This document shows, piece by piece, positions 9,030 through 17,102 of a DNA stretch of 64,000 nucleotides. The notes under the pieces are model-generated. The model did no database searches, was not told the origin of the DNA, and saw only the letters and a list, made by a program, of their open reading frames with translations. This stretch comes from Minicystis rosea. GTDB lineage: Bacteria > Myxococcota_A > Polyangia > Polyangiales > Polyangiaceae. The stretch's first letter is position 1, and the number at the start of each line of letters is the position of its first letter. The stretch covers positions 15,825,501 to 15,889,500 of the forward strand of contig CP016211.1 in the NCBI GenBank assembly GCA_001931535.1, written 5' to 3'. Position numbers and translations under genes: made by a program.

Positions 9030-10981
9030 TCACCACTCCACGCGGAGCGGGGCCTCCATCCAGGGCTGCTTCACCCAGCTCATGCCCCAGGGAAACCGAT
9101 CCAGCACCACATCATGCGAGGCTCGCTCCACGCGCAGGAGCCACGCGCCGTCGCAGGCGGAGAGCGCGCCCTTGCGAACCAAGAACGAGCCACGGAATCC
9201 GGCAATCGACATCTCCCCCAGGATGGGGGCGCTCGCGATCGCCGCCGTGAGCAGGTGATGGCACTCCTCGGCCTCTGCCTCGGTGACCGGAGGACCGAAG
9301 TCGAAGACTTCGGTCATCCGCAGGCCGGAGAGCACCCGGGCCAGGGGAAGCTGGTACTCGGCCAGCTCGAGCTCCCCCGTGCAGAGGTGTTGGAGCAGGC
9401 CGGCCGCGCGGTGGAGGGCATACTGATCCTTGAGCTGCGAGTCGTTCAGGAGTCCGAGACGCTCGAACAGGTGCCCGATGAAGGGCCAGAGCACCACCAG
9501 CCCGGCGTTGTCCACATAGACCTCGTCGGTGTCGCTGTACGCCGGATCGATGGACAGCGCCTCCTTCGCGGTCGTGGCCTTCCGATCGCGAGACGGCTTT
9601 TTTGCCCGCATCTCGCGGACTGGTCTCTCTACGATGATGTCGGAGCTGTGGCCGCGCATCTCCGGATTGGCAGCATTGGGACTCTGGCCGAGCGTCGCCG
9701 GATGGATTGCGTTGGGACTCTGGCCGAGCGTCGCCGGATGGATTGCATTGGGACTCTGGTCGAGCGCCTGCCAATCGCTCGATGCCTCTGCCTCTGCCTG
9801 TGTCGCCCCAATGGGCCTTTCTACGACCGCGCTGGGACTCTGGTCGAGCGTCTCCAGATGGGTTGCGCCGGGACTCTGACCGAGCGTCTCCAGATGGGTT
9901 GTGCTGGGATTCTGGCCGAGCGCGTCCCCATCGCTCGATGCCCGAACCGGGTTTTCTACGACCGCGTCGGGACTCTGGCCGAGCGTTTCCAGATGGGTTG
10001 CATTGGGGCTCTCACCGAGCGCGTCCCCATCGCTCGATGCCTCTACGGGTGTCACTCGCACGGGGCTCTCCACGACGATGTCAGGACGCTGGACGAGCGC
10101 CTCCAGCGCGGTTGTGCGGAGGCTCTGGCCGGCCGCACCCAGCAGGCCCGGCCACGTCGATGGGGGCGGCCCCAGCGCCGCGTGGAGCTGCGAGAGGAGA
10201 GACTCGAGGGGCACGCCGGCCTCCAGCGCGATGCGGGCCAGCACTTCACGCCAGAAGTCTACTTGGCCTTCGCTCGGGCTCTCCTCGACGCATGCGGCAC
10301 GCAGCGCGCCTGTCCAAACACACGCACGGAAGCGGTCCGGAGTGGCTCCGCCGACTGCCCGGTGCGCGCTCAGCAGAGCTTCGAGCTCCACCGGCATCGA
10401 AGGGAGATCGGATTGCGAGGACGCCACGAGAGCGTCGAACAGCGCTCCGAGCTGCGCGTCGCTGCAATGGCGGACGAGCCTCGGCAGCGCGCCGCGCTCG
10501 CGCTCGAGCTCCCTCGTCAGCGCGGTGAGCGGGCGCGCCGCGCGCTGGAGGAGCTGCTCCACCGTCTCGTCCAAGAGGCGCGGTCGCGCGCTGTCGGCCC
10601 ACCAGGGGAGGGTGCCGTTGCGGGCGAAGAAGGCCACCAGCTCGAGCTGGGAGATCACCTTCGGATCGAAGCCCCGAGCGCGGTCTTCTCGTCCTCTTCG
10701 CGGATTCGCGCGGCCAGCGCTTCGCGCAGCAGCGCACCGAGCTTGTCGACCAAATCGCGCTCCAGGTGGTCGGGATCGATATGCCCGAGATCCACCTCGA
10801 CGCGCGCGATCCGCTGGATGCGATCGCGGTCGCCGAGCTCGGTGCAACATCGATCGATGACCGCCTCGAGATGCTGGCGGTGGATGCGACCGAGCTCGGT
10901 TTGCAGCCGCCACGCCGCCTCGCGATCCTGGATGGTGACCTCCAGGATCTGCCGGCGGATCTGATGGCGCGGCGCGGTCAC
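9030..10981 (-). CDS. Contractile injection system tape-measure family protein (CIS_TMP), one apparent frameshift
   Basis: Two overlapping reading frames together make one protein of about 650 residues. The N-terminal part starts at a GTG at 10981 that overlaps the preceding stop as GTGA. It carries the family opening HQIRRQILEVTIQDREAAW and ARVEVDLGHIDPDHLERDL. The C-terminal part begins with FDPKVISQLELVAFFARNG and ends with NAGLVVLWPFIGHLFERLG, ELPLARVLSGL, SFLVRKGAL and LDRFPWGMSWVKQPWM, the CIS_TMP signature. The frames join at 10672-10675, where one G is missing from a minus-strand G-run. Between the domains is a Ser/Gln/Pro-rich stretch of 12-residue tandem repeats not expected in this family. 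The gene lies between an unknown repeat protein and the DUF4157 cargo gene. Confidence 0.88.
9660..10020 (-). repeat. Degenerate 36-bp tandem repeat inside CIS_TMP gene
   Basis: Roughly ten degenerate copies of a 12-codon unit with the consensus LGQSPNA(T/I)H(L/P)(E/A)T. Two adjacent copies around 9679-9750 are almost identical at nucleotide level (period 36). They are interrupted by longer blocks containing VVENPVRASSDGDAL-like sequence. The repeats separate the recognisable N- and C-terminal domains and look like an expandable flexible linker. Confidence 0.85.
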
Positions 10982-12555
10982 GGTGCCGTCGTGGAGGTGT
11001 TGGGGGCAGCGCTCGGCTCGTCGGTGACGGCGGTGATCACCACCGATTGCTTCGCGGCCCACCCGATCCCGGTGCGGGCTTTGATGGCCATCACGTCCAC
11101 CGCGCCGCCGACGGGCAGCGGCGCGATGTCCACCAAAGGATCGAGCGGGCGCGCGTGTGCTGGATCCAAAGCCGGAGGCGCCGGCGGATCGCGGGTGATC
11201 ACCAGATCCATCCCGACCCGCAGCCCTCGGCGCGGAACGTGATCCGAGCCTTCCGGCTCGGTCGCCGCGAGGCCCTTGTTCTTCGACGGATCCGGCTCGT
11301 CGAGCCGGTGGAAGTACGCGGGCAGCCCGAGCTCGGTGGCCTCGTTGCTGCGGTAGAAGTGATAGAAGACCCCCGGCTGGCCGCCCGAGACGAGCAGCGT
11401 GCCGCGCGCGGCGTCGGCGTTCGCCGCGAGCTTCAGCACGAGCGGCGGTGCCGGCTCCGGCCTCACCAGGATGACGGCCGCCTGCTCGACCTGCACCGCG
11501 GACGCGAGCGGCGCTTCCGCCGCCGCGTGGATCTTGCGCGCCTGCACCACGACGATGCTGTCGTCCTGAATCGGCCCCACGCCGAGCTCGAGCACGCCGC
11601 CGTTGCCCGGCTTCGCGTCCCCGTGTTGCACGAAGCCGGGCGTCGCCTGCCAGAGCGCGGGAGGACGCGGGGTGTATACCGTGACGCCGGCCGTGCCAGG
11701 GACGGCGATCGCCACGAGGGTAGACCCCGTGTCGGCCACGAAATCCACGGTGGAGAGCGCGCGGACGTAGGCGCTGTAAAGCGCGCTCGGCTGGCTCCCG
11801 GCGATGGTGATGGTGGCGTTGCCTCGAAACACGACCGGTGATCCGACGGCCGACACCACGAGAGCCCGATTGGCACGGACCGCGATGGGCAGCTCCGCGG
11901 TGAGCACCGCATGGAGCGAGGGGCGCCCTTCGCTCGCGTCGAACGTCCTTTGGACGTCGACCCGGATCACCGTGTCTTCCGTGACCCGACTGGCCGTCAG
12001 CGTGATGGCGCCGGCCTTGTTGCCGCTCACGCGCCCGGGAGGCGTCATGGGGATTGGGTTCCCCGCGGCATCGATCAGCCCATACGTCGCGCCTGCCTGG
12101 CTGTCCGCGATGCTCACCGTGACGTGGCTGCCGTAATCGACGAGGCGAGGCACCGCGGCGATCTCGGGCGTCGAGACAGGGAGATCCGTGGCGAGCCCCA
12201 CCTTCACCGTCGCGCCCTGGAGCAAGAAGGTTTCGCGCGTGAAGGGAGGCAGCTTCGTCGCGTGGACCCGGAAGGTCTTGTCCGTCCTGTCGATGATTGG
12301 ACCTTTGAGGATCACCTTCTCTCCGGTCCCATCCACCGAGCAGACGGGCGCCACCGGCGCATCGCCGTCGAACAGCACGTATCGGACGCCCCCCTGGGCG
12401 GGATCGATGGTGATCTCGCAGGGGGCGCCCACGTTCACGGTGAGCTGCACTTCTTGAACGTTCACGTCCCGGAGCGGCGTGGTCTCCCCGAGCCCGAGGA
12501 AATCGACGACCCGATCCCGAGCACACCGCACATCGATAGGTCTCGCGATGGTCAT
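10978..12555 (-). CDS. Unknown eCIS-cluster protein with four repeated beta-rich modules
   Basis: A 525-residue protein with no signal peptide or membrane segment. It contains at least four spaced occurrences of a motif of the form (S/G)Q.G..Y followed by a short loop: PAQGGVRYVLFD, DSQAGATYGLID, GSQPSALYSAY and GGQPGVFYHFYRS. This suggests four tandem beta-sandwich modules of about 110 residues. The gene starts three bases after the stop of the Afp12-like gene and its stop overlaps the CIS_TMP start, so it is firmly in the particle operon. I do not recognise a family. Possible roles are a baseplate extension, a spike-cage component or a fibre adaptor. Confidence 0.75.
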   Translation of the reverse strand: MTIARPIDVRCARDRVVDFLGLGETTPLRDVNVQEVQLTVNVGAPCEITIDPAQGGVRYVLFDGDAPVAPVCSVDGTGEKVILKGPIIDRTDKTFRVHATKLPPFTRETFLLQGATVKVGLATDLPVSTPEIAAVPRLVDYGSHVTVSIADSQAGATYGLIDAAGNPIPMTPPGRVSGNKAGAITLTASRVTEDTVIRVDVQRTFDASEGRPSLHAVLTAELPIAVRANRALVVSAVGSPVVFRGNATITIAGSQPSALYSAYVRALSTVDFVADTGSTLVAIAVPGTAGVTVYTPRPPALWQATPGFVQHGDAKPGNGGVLELGVGPIQDDSIVVVQARKIHAAAEAPLASAVQVEQAAVILVRPEPAPPLVLKLAANADAARGTLLVSGGQPGVFYHFYRSNEATELGLPAYFHRLDEPDPSKNKGLAATEPEGSDHVPRRGLRVGMDLVITRDPPAPPALDPAHARPLDPLVDIAPLPVGGAVDVMAIKARTGIGWAAKQSVVITAVTDEPSAAPNTSTTAP

Positions 12556-12558
12556 GGT

Positions 12559-14550
12559 TTACGAGCTCTGCCCCTCCAGGTTGACGCCCAACGTCGCGGC
12601 GAGGGCTGCTCGCCGCTTCTCCAACCACTGCGCGTGCGCCGGCCGGAACGCCGCCCAGGCATCGGCTGCCATCCAAAGCACGTACGGTGTCAGGTGCGCC
12701 GGCGTCTCCGCGCGGAGCCTCTGCTCGACGAGCTCTTTGAACGCCGAATCGCCGAAGCGCCCGACCCCGTCGGGGAGGACGAACGTCAATCGCAGCGAGT
12801 AAGGATCCTTTTCCCGCGGGGCCGAGAGCACCGCAGGCGGCCTTTGCGTGGGCGCGTCCGTCGGCGCCGGGCGCTCCTGGTTTTCGTCTCCCGGTATCGG
12901 ACGGAGCAGGATGTGCTCGACGATGATGAGCTCTTCGTCTTCGGCGAGCCCGAGCGTGATACGGAGTCGCTCTTCCAGACCCGACATGTTGGCGGGGCCG
13001 GAGGGCGCGAGGCAGTCGAACCCCGTCCCCCGCGCGCTGCTGATCCGGGGATAACGCTGCAAGAGGCTCTGTTTGCGCTGCGCTCGCGTCGCCGGCGAGA
13101 TCGGCGCAGAGGCCGCCTCGTGACCGCCGATCGGCTCGGCGAAGCGGGCCAGGAGGTGATTCAAGAAGCGGTTCTTCCGCTCCAGGGCGGTGATCTCGTC
13201 CGGGGACTCCACGAGCTTTTCGAGCCGGGCCCGATGGCCATCGTCGAGGGGGCGGATGTCCTCGAGTCGGAGGCCGGGCTGGTTCAGCGCCTCGGTGAAA
13301 TACGTTCGCGTGCCGCCGCCGTGGGAGAACAGATCCTTGACGTGGGCGAGCTGCGTGAAAGCGTTGGCGAGGAGCTGATCGAAGAACATCAGATACGCTC
13401 TGAGCTGCTTCGCCTGTGCCTTGCGCGCGGGCGTCGCCGAGTCCGGGAGCCCCATCTCGCCGACCCCGTAGAGCATCGGGAGATGCTGCTGCACCGAGGT
13501 GTACGCGCCGGCCTTCCGGTCGCGCCCCGCGGGCACCGCGAGCGCGCTGCCGCCCGCGGGCCGGGAGGTGTCCTTCGCCCTCTCCGGCTTCCGCTGGGCG
13601 ATCACCCTCCCTGCGCTCGTCAGGGTGATCCTCGATCCATCGAAGCTCATCCTCGGGACCCGAGCCGGGTCGATCGGAAGGGACCAGCTCTCTTTGGCGC
13701 CGCCCGTGGAGATGCGGATCTGGCTCACCGTCCGCACCGCCGCGAGGTTCGTGATCGCGCGCATCAGATCGGAGGTGTGGATTACGGTCCGCCGCGTCGC
13801 GCTCGCCAACACCTCGTCGGAGAGGAACCCGTGCTCGAGCCGAGGCCCCTCGAACATCGCGTCCACGCCGACGCCGGCGGCGAGCCTCTGCGCGAGCGTC
13901 GCGAAGGGGATGGGCGGCGAGATCTCGTCGGCGATCGCGCGGCCAATCTCATTCAGGAGCGCCGTGGGATCGTCCACCGGCGTGATCTCCACGGTGGCCT
14001 CGGCCTGGATGACCTGCGGCTCCAGCACCGAGATCACCGCGAAGTCCTCGCCCAAAGGACGGTTCCGATGGAGCCTTTGCGCGACCCTGGCCCTGACCTG
14101 CGTGCTCTGGCCGTGGTCCGACGCCTCGATGAGAACGCGGTAGAGGCCGCGCAGGTGGACCTGCTCGGAGGCAGCGTCCTTCCGCGCGAGGCGGAGCTCC
14201 TGCTCCACGGGGAGATAGTAGAGCGGGAGCGCGTCCTCCGCGGCCGGCTCGATCCAGGCGTTCTTGACGCCTTCCACGTCGAGGACCAGCCGGCGGAGGT
14301 CGTCCGGCGTCACCGCGTGCGAGGTGAGGATCTCCGCCGGCTGGTGGAGGCTCGCATACGGATCGGCGCCGCCTTCGGCGAGCAGATCCGGAATCTCGTA
14401 CCCAGCGCGGTAGCTGAGATCCGAGAGGGCATAACAGAGCTGCTCCAGGATGGTAATCCCCGGATCATGCGTGTTGAAGTCCGTCCATTGCCCGCCGGTC
14501 ATTCGCTCGAGCTGGCGAATGCCCTCTTGGCGCAGAAGAGCGTAGTCCAT
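12559..14550 (-). CDS. eCIS baseplate wedge protein, Afp12/Pvc12-like
   Basis: A 663-residue baseplate component. The N-terminal motif MDYALLRQEGIRQLERMTGG, then WTDFNTHDPGITILEQLCYALSDL, is the strongly conserved opening of Afp12-type (gpJ-related) proteins. It also contains VTPDDLRRLVLDVEGVKNAW, typical of the baseplate J-like core. It lies 22 bases downstream of the fibre gene and upstream of the unknown repeat protein. Together with the 1404-residue Afp11-like protein it would form the wedges that join the spike to the sheath. The central low-complexity segment (RPAGGSALAVPAGRDRKAG) probably loops out. Confidence 0.85.
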   Translation of the reverse strand: MDYALLRQEGIRQLERMTGGQWTDFNTHDPGITILEQLCYALSDLSYRAGYEIPDLLAEGGADPYASLHQPAEILTSHAVTPDDLRRLVLDVEGVKNAWIEPAAEDALPLYYLPVEQELRLARKDAASEQVHLRGLYRVLIEASDHGQSTQVRARVAQRLHRNRPLGEDFAVISVLEPQVIQAEATVEITPVDDPTALLNEIGRAIADEISPPIPFATLAQRLAAGVGVDAMFEGPRLEHGFLSDEVLASATRRTVIHTSDLMRAITNLAAVRTVSQIRISTGGAKESWSLPIDPARVPRMSFDGSRITLTSAGRVIAQRKPERAKDTSRPAGGSALAVPAGRDRKAGAYTSVQQHLPMLYGVGEMGLPDSATPARKAQAKQLRAYLMFFDQLLANAFTQLAHVKDLFSHGGGTRTYFTEALNQPGLRLEDIRPLDDGHRARLEKLVESPDEITALERKNRFLNHLLARFAEPIGGHEAASAPISPATRAQRKQSLLQRYPRISSARGTGFDCLAPSGPANMSGLEERLRITLGLAEDEELIIVEHILLRPIPGDENQERPAPTDAPTQRPPAVLSAPREKDPYSLRLTFVLPDGVGRFGDSAFKELVEQRLRAETPAHLTPYVLWMAADAWAAFRPAHAQWLEKRRAALAATLGVNLEGQSS

Positions 14551-14572
14551 CGGATGGCTCCAAGTGTCGCGC

Positions 14573-17041
14573 TCAGGAGGCGCGCGCGGCCTTCAGCGCC
14601 TCGACCTCGGCGGCGAGCTCCTTCACCGCCTCGATGAGCGGCGCCACGAGGCGCGCGTAGTCGATTCCCTTCGTGCCCATGCCGTTCGTCGACACCACCT
14701 CGGGGAAGACGGTCTCCACGTTCTGCGCGATGAGCCCGAGCTGGCGCCCCTGGCTCGGCGCATCCTTCCACGAGAAGTGCACGGCGTTGATGCCCCGGAT
14801 TTGGGCGAGCGCATCCTTGACCGGCTCGATATCTGTCTTCAGCGTGAGATCGGAGCTGCTGATGATCCCGAAGCGGGTGTACAGTAGCCCATTCGTGTCC
14901 CACTGGAGCGCAACGGCCGCCTTTTCGAAGGTCGTGCCGAGCGCACCGCCTTTATAGCCGAAGATGACGGGCCCATCGATGGTCCCGAGTTTCGTGAACG
15001 CCTCCACACCGTTCCAGAAGCCGATCCCATGGTAGGAATCGCCGCGGAGGTAGATGGCATTGTCCTTCATCCGGATGGGGCCCACGAATTCCGAACCTCC
15101 CTGCGCGTGGAAGGTGATCAGCCGCTTGGACCCGTCGGTACTGTCCGCGGCCCCCACGATGTCGAGCCCGCGGGTCCAGCGCTTATAGGCGATCTTGCCG
15201 TTGTCGACCTGCCGGTTGGTATCATCCGCGCCGAGCATCAGCGTCGCCGAGCTCGCCAGCGAAAGGCCCTCCGATGGGCTCGTCGTGCCGATACCCACGT
15301 TGCCGTCCTTGATCACGAGCACCGCAGTGCCGCCCGTGCCGGCCTCGAGCGCCCCCTCGCTGTGCGCGCCGCCCTTGTAGAAAGCGAAGTTCGTGCTGCT
15401 GCGGAAGTACGTGGTGCTGCCCTGGACGCCGATCCCGTGCTCTTCTTTGAAGAGGTTGAGCATCTGGCGGTTCTTGGAGCCAAAGCTCAAGCGCGCGGTG
15501 CTGTCGCTGCCGTCGACGAGCATGTTCCCCGCCACCCGGAGCTTGTTGGTGCCCGGATCGGTCGTGCCGATGCCGACGTTGCCGTCCTTGAGCGCGAGCA
15601 TCGCGGTGCCGTCGGCGCCGTCGACGAAGACGTTCCCCTTCACCCGCAGCTTGTTGGCGCCCGGATCGGTCGTGCCGATGCCGACGTTGCCATCCTTGAT
15701 CACGAGCACCGCAGTGCCGCCCGTGCCGGCCTCGAGCGCCCCCTCGCTGTGCGCGCCGCCCTTGTAGAAGGCGAAGCTCCCGCTGCTGCGGAAGTACGTG
15801 GTGCCGCCCTGGACGCCGATCCCGTGCTCTTCTTTGTAGAGGTTGAGCATCTGGCGGTTCTTGGAGCCAAAGCTCAAGCGCGCGGTGTTGTCGCTGCCGT
15901 CGACGAGCACGTCCCCCATCACCCGGAGCTTGTTGGTGCCCGGATCGTTCGTGCCGATACCGACGTTACCCCCGCGCCGCAGGACGATGCCTTGGCCCCA
16001 GGTCCAGTTGCCGTTGGCGTCGTCGTGCGTGATCTGCAGGAAATCGCCTTGGTTGCTCCCCCGTGAGTGGATCAAGAACTTCGCATTGTTGGTGTCCAGC
16101 CCCAAGGCCAGATCGCCGACGACGTGATGCTTGCTTTTGGGTGCCGTCGTGCCGATGCCGACGTTGCCGTCCTTGATCACGAGCACCGCTGCGCCGCTCG
16201 CGCCGGCCTCGAGCGCCGTGTCGCTGTGCACGCCGCCCTTGTAGAATGCGAAATTGGCGCCGGTGCGAAAGTACGTCGTCGAGTCTTGGACGCCGATTCC
16301 GTACCCTTCAGCCCACAGATTGAGCATCTGGCGAGTGCTGGAGCCAAAGCTCACGCGCGCCTTGCCGTCGGTGCCGTCGACGAGGACATTCCCCATCACG
16401 CGCAGCTTGTTGCCGGCCGGATCGGTCGTACCGATGCCGACGTTGCCGTCCTTGATCACGAGCGCCGCGGTGCCGCCGGTACCGGGATCGAGCAAACGGT
16501 CGCTGTGTGTGCCGCATGTGTAGAAGGCAAAGCAGCTGAGGGCTCGAAAGTAGGTGGTATAGGCCTGGACCCCGATCCCGTACCCCTCTCCATAGAGGTT
16601 GAGCATCTGGCGGTTCTTGGAGCCAAAGCTCAAGTGCGCATTGCCGTCGGTGCCATCGACGACGACGTTCCCCATCACGCGCAGCTTGTTGCCGGCCACA
16701 TCGGTCGTGCCGATGCCCACTCCACCGGTCGCGGCGTCGATGAAGAGGCGATTGTTGCCGTCGCCGTCGCCGACGCCGAAGCCTTTTTGGCCGCCGGCTT
16801 GCAGGCTCAGCACCCAAGCGGGTTTGGCGTCCGTCGCGAAGCTCTCGTGGAGGTGGATCGCCGGCTGGTTGCCGGCCGTCGACGCCGCGATCTGCGCCGG
16901 CTGATCCGCCGCCTTGACGAAGCCGTCGTCCTTCTGATTCAGCCCAGCGTCGATGAGATCCCTGAAGTTGCTCTCCGTCGGCAGGGCGTTCTTGACGAAA
17001 TACGCCTTCAGCTCACTACGACTCTTCTTGTAGATTTCCAT
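14573..17041 (-). CDS. eCIS tail fibre (Afp13-like) with S74 intramolecular chaperone
   Basis: An 822-residue fibre. The N-terminal part (MEIYKKSRSELKAYFVKNA..FRDLIDAGLNQKD) probably attaches to the baseplate. Residues of roughly 90-640 are tandem repeats with VLVIKDGNVGIGTTDP and NKLRVMGNVLVDG motifs. The C-terminal 95 residues (from about 728) are a Peptidase_S74 chaperone of endosialidase domain: SSSDLTLKTDIEPV with the Ser-Asp autocleavage site, then GLIAQNVETVFPEVV and DYARLVAPLIEAVKEL ending in a coiled coil. S74 domains trimerise the fibre and then cut themselves off. The fibre should set target-cell specificity. The gene sits between the two baseplate genes. Confidence 0.9.
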   Translation of the reverse strand: MEIYKKSRSELKAYFVKNALPTESNFRDLIDAGLNQKDDGFVKAADQPAQIAASTAGNQPAIHLHESFATDAKPAWVLSLQAGGQKGFGVGDGDGNNRLFIDAATGGVGIGTTDVAGNKLRVMGNVVVDGTDGNAHLSFGSKNRQMLNLYGEGYGIGVQAYTTYFRALSCFAFYTCGTHSDRLLDPGTGGTAALVIKDGNVGIGTTDPAGNKLRVMGNVLVDGTDGKARVSFGSSTRQMLNLWAEGYGIGVQDSTTYFRTGANFAFYKGGVHSDTALEAGASGAAVLVIKDGNVGIGTTAPKSKHHVVGDLALGLDTNNAKFLIHSRGSNQGDFLQITHDDANGNWTWGQGIVLRRGGNVGIGTNDPGTNKLRVMGDVLVDGSDNTARLSFGSKNRQMLNLYKEEHGIGVQGGTTYFRSSGSFAFYKGGAHSEGALEAGTGGTAVLVIKDGNVGIGTTDPGANKLRVKGNVFVDGADGTAMLALKDGNVGIGTTDPGTNKLRVAGNMLVDGSDSTARLSFGSKNRQMLNLFKEEHGIGVQGSTTYFRSSTNFAFYKGGAHSEGALEAGTGGTAVLVIKDGNVGIGTTSPSEGLSLASSATLMLGADDTNRQVDNGKIAYKRWTRGLDIVGAADSTDGSKRLITFHAQGGSEFVGPIRMKDNAIYLRGDSYHGIGFWNGVEAFTKLGTIDGPVIFGYKGGALGTTFEKAAVALQWDTNGLLYTRFGIISSSDLTLKTDIEPVKDALAQIRGINAVHFSWKDAPSQGRQLGLIAQNVETVFPEVVSTNGMGTKGIDYARLVAPLIEAVKELAAEVEALKAARAS
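15280..16750 (-). repeat. Fibre-gene tandem repeats of about 280 bp
   Basis: Four near-complete copies of a unit of about 94 codons within the fibre gene, plus shorter partial units. Each unit contains GNVGIGTT, LSFGSKNRQMLNL, HGIGVQ..TTYFR and FAFYKGGAHSE..LEAG. Long stretches are nearly identical between copies at nucleotide level, for example around 15300-15480 and 15690-15850, which makes copy-number change by recombination plausible. Confidence 0.9.
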
Positions 17042-17102
17042 GATGTGCGATTGCCTTTCTCACCGAGCGGTCGACAGGGCGCCCGAGCGCGATCTCGGGC
17101 TT

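Noticed and set aside
9660..10020. CRISPR-like repeats at the 36-bp periodic region.
   Set aside because: The units are directly adjacent with no unique spacers and stay in frame within a protein-coding gene, so they are a coding tandem repeat.
10672..10675. Programmed ribosomal frameshift in the CIS_TMP gene.
   Set aside because: No slippery heptamer or downstream structure is evident, and four other genes show the same one-base loss at G/C runs. Sequencing error is the simpler explanation.
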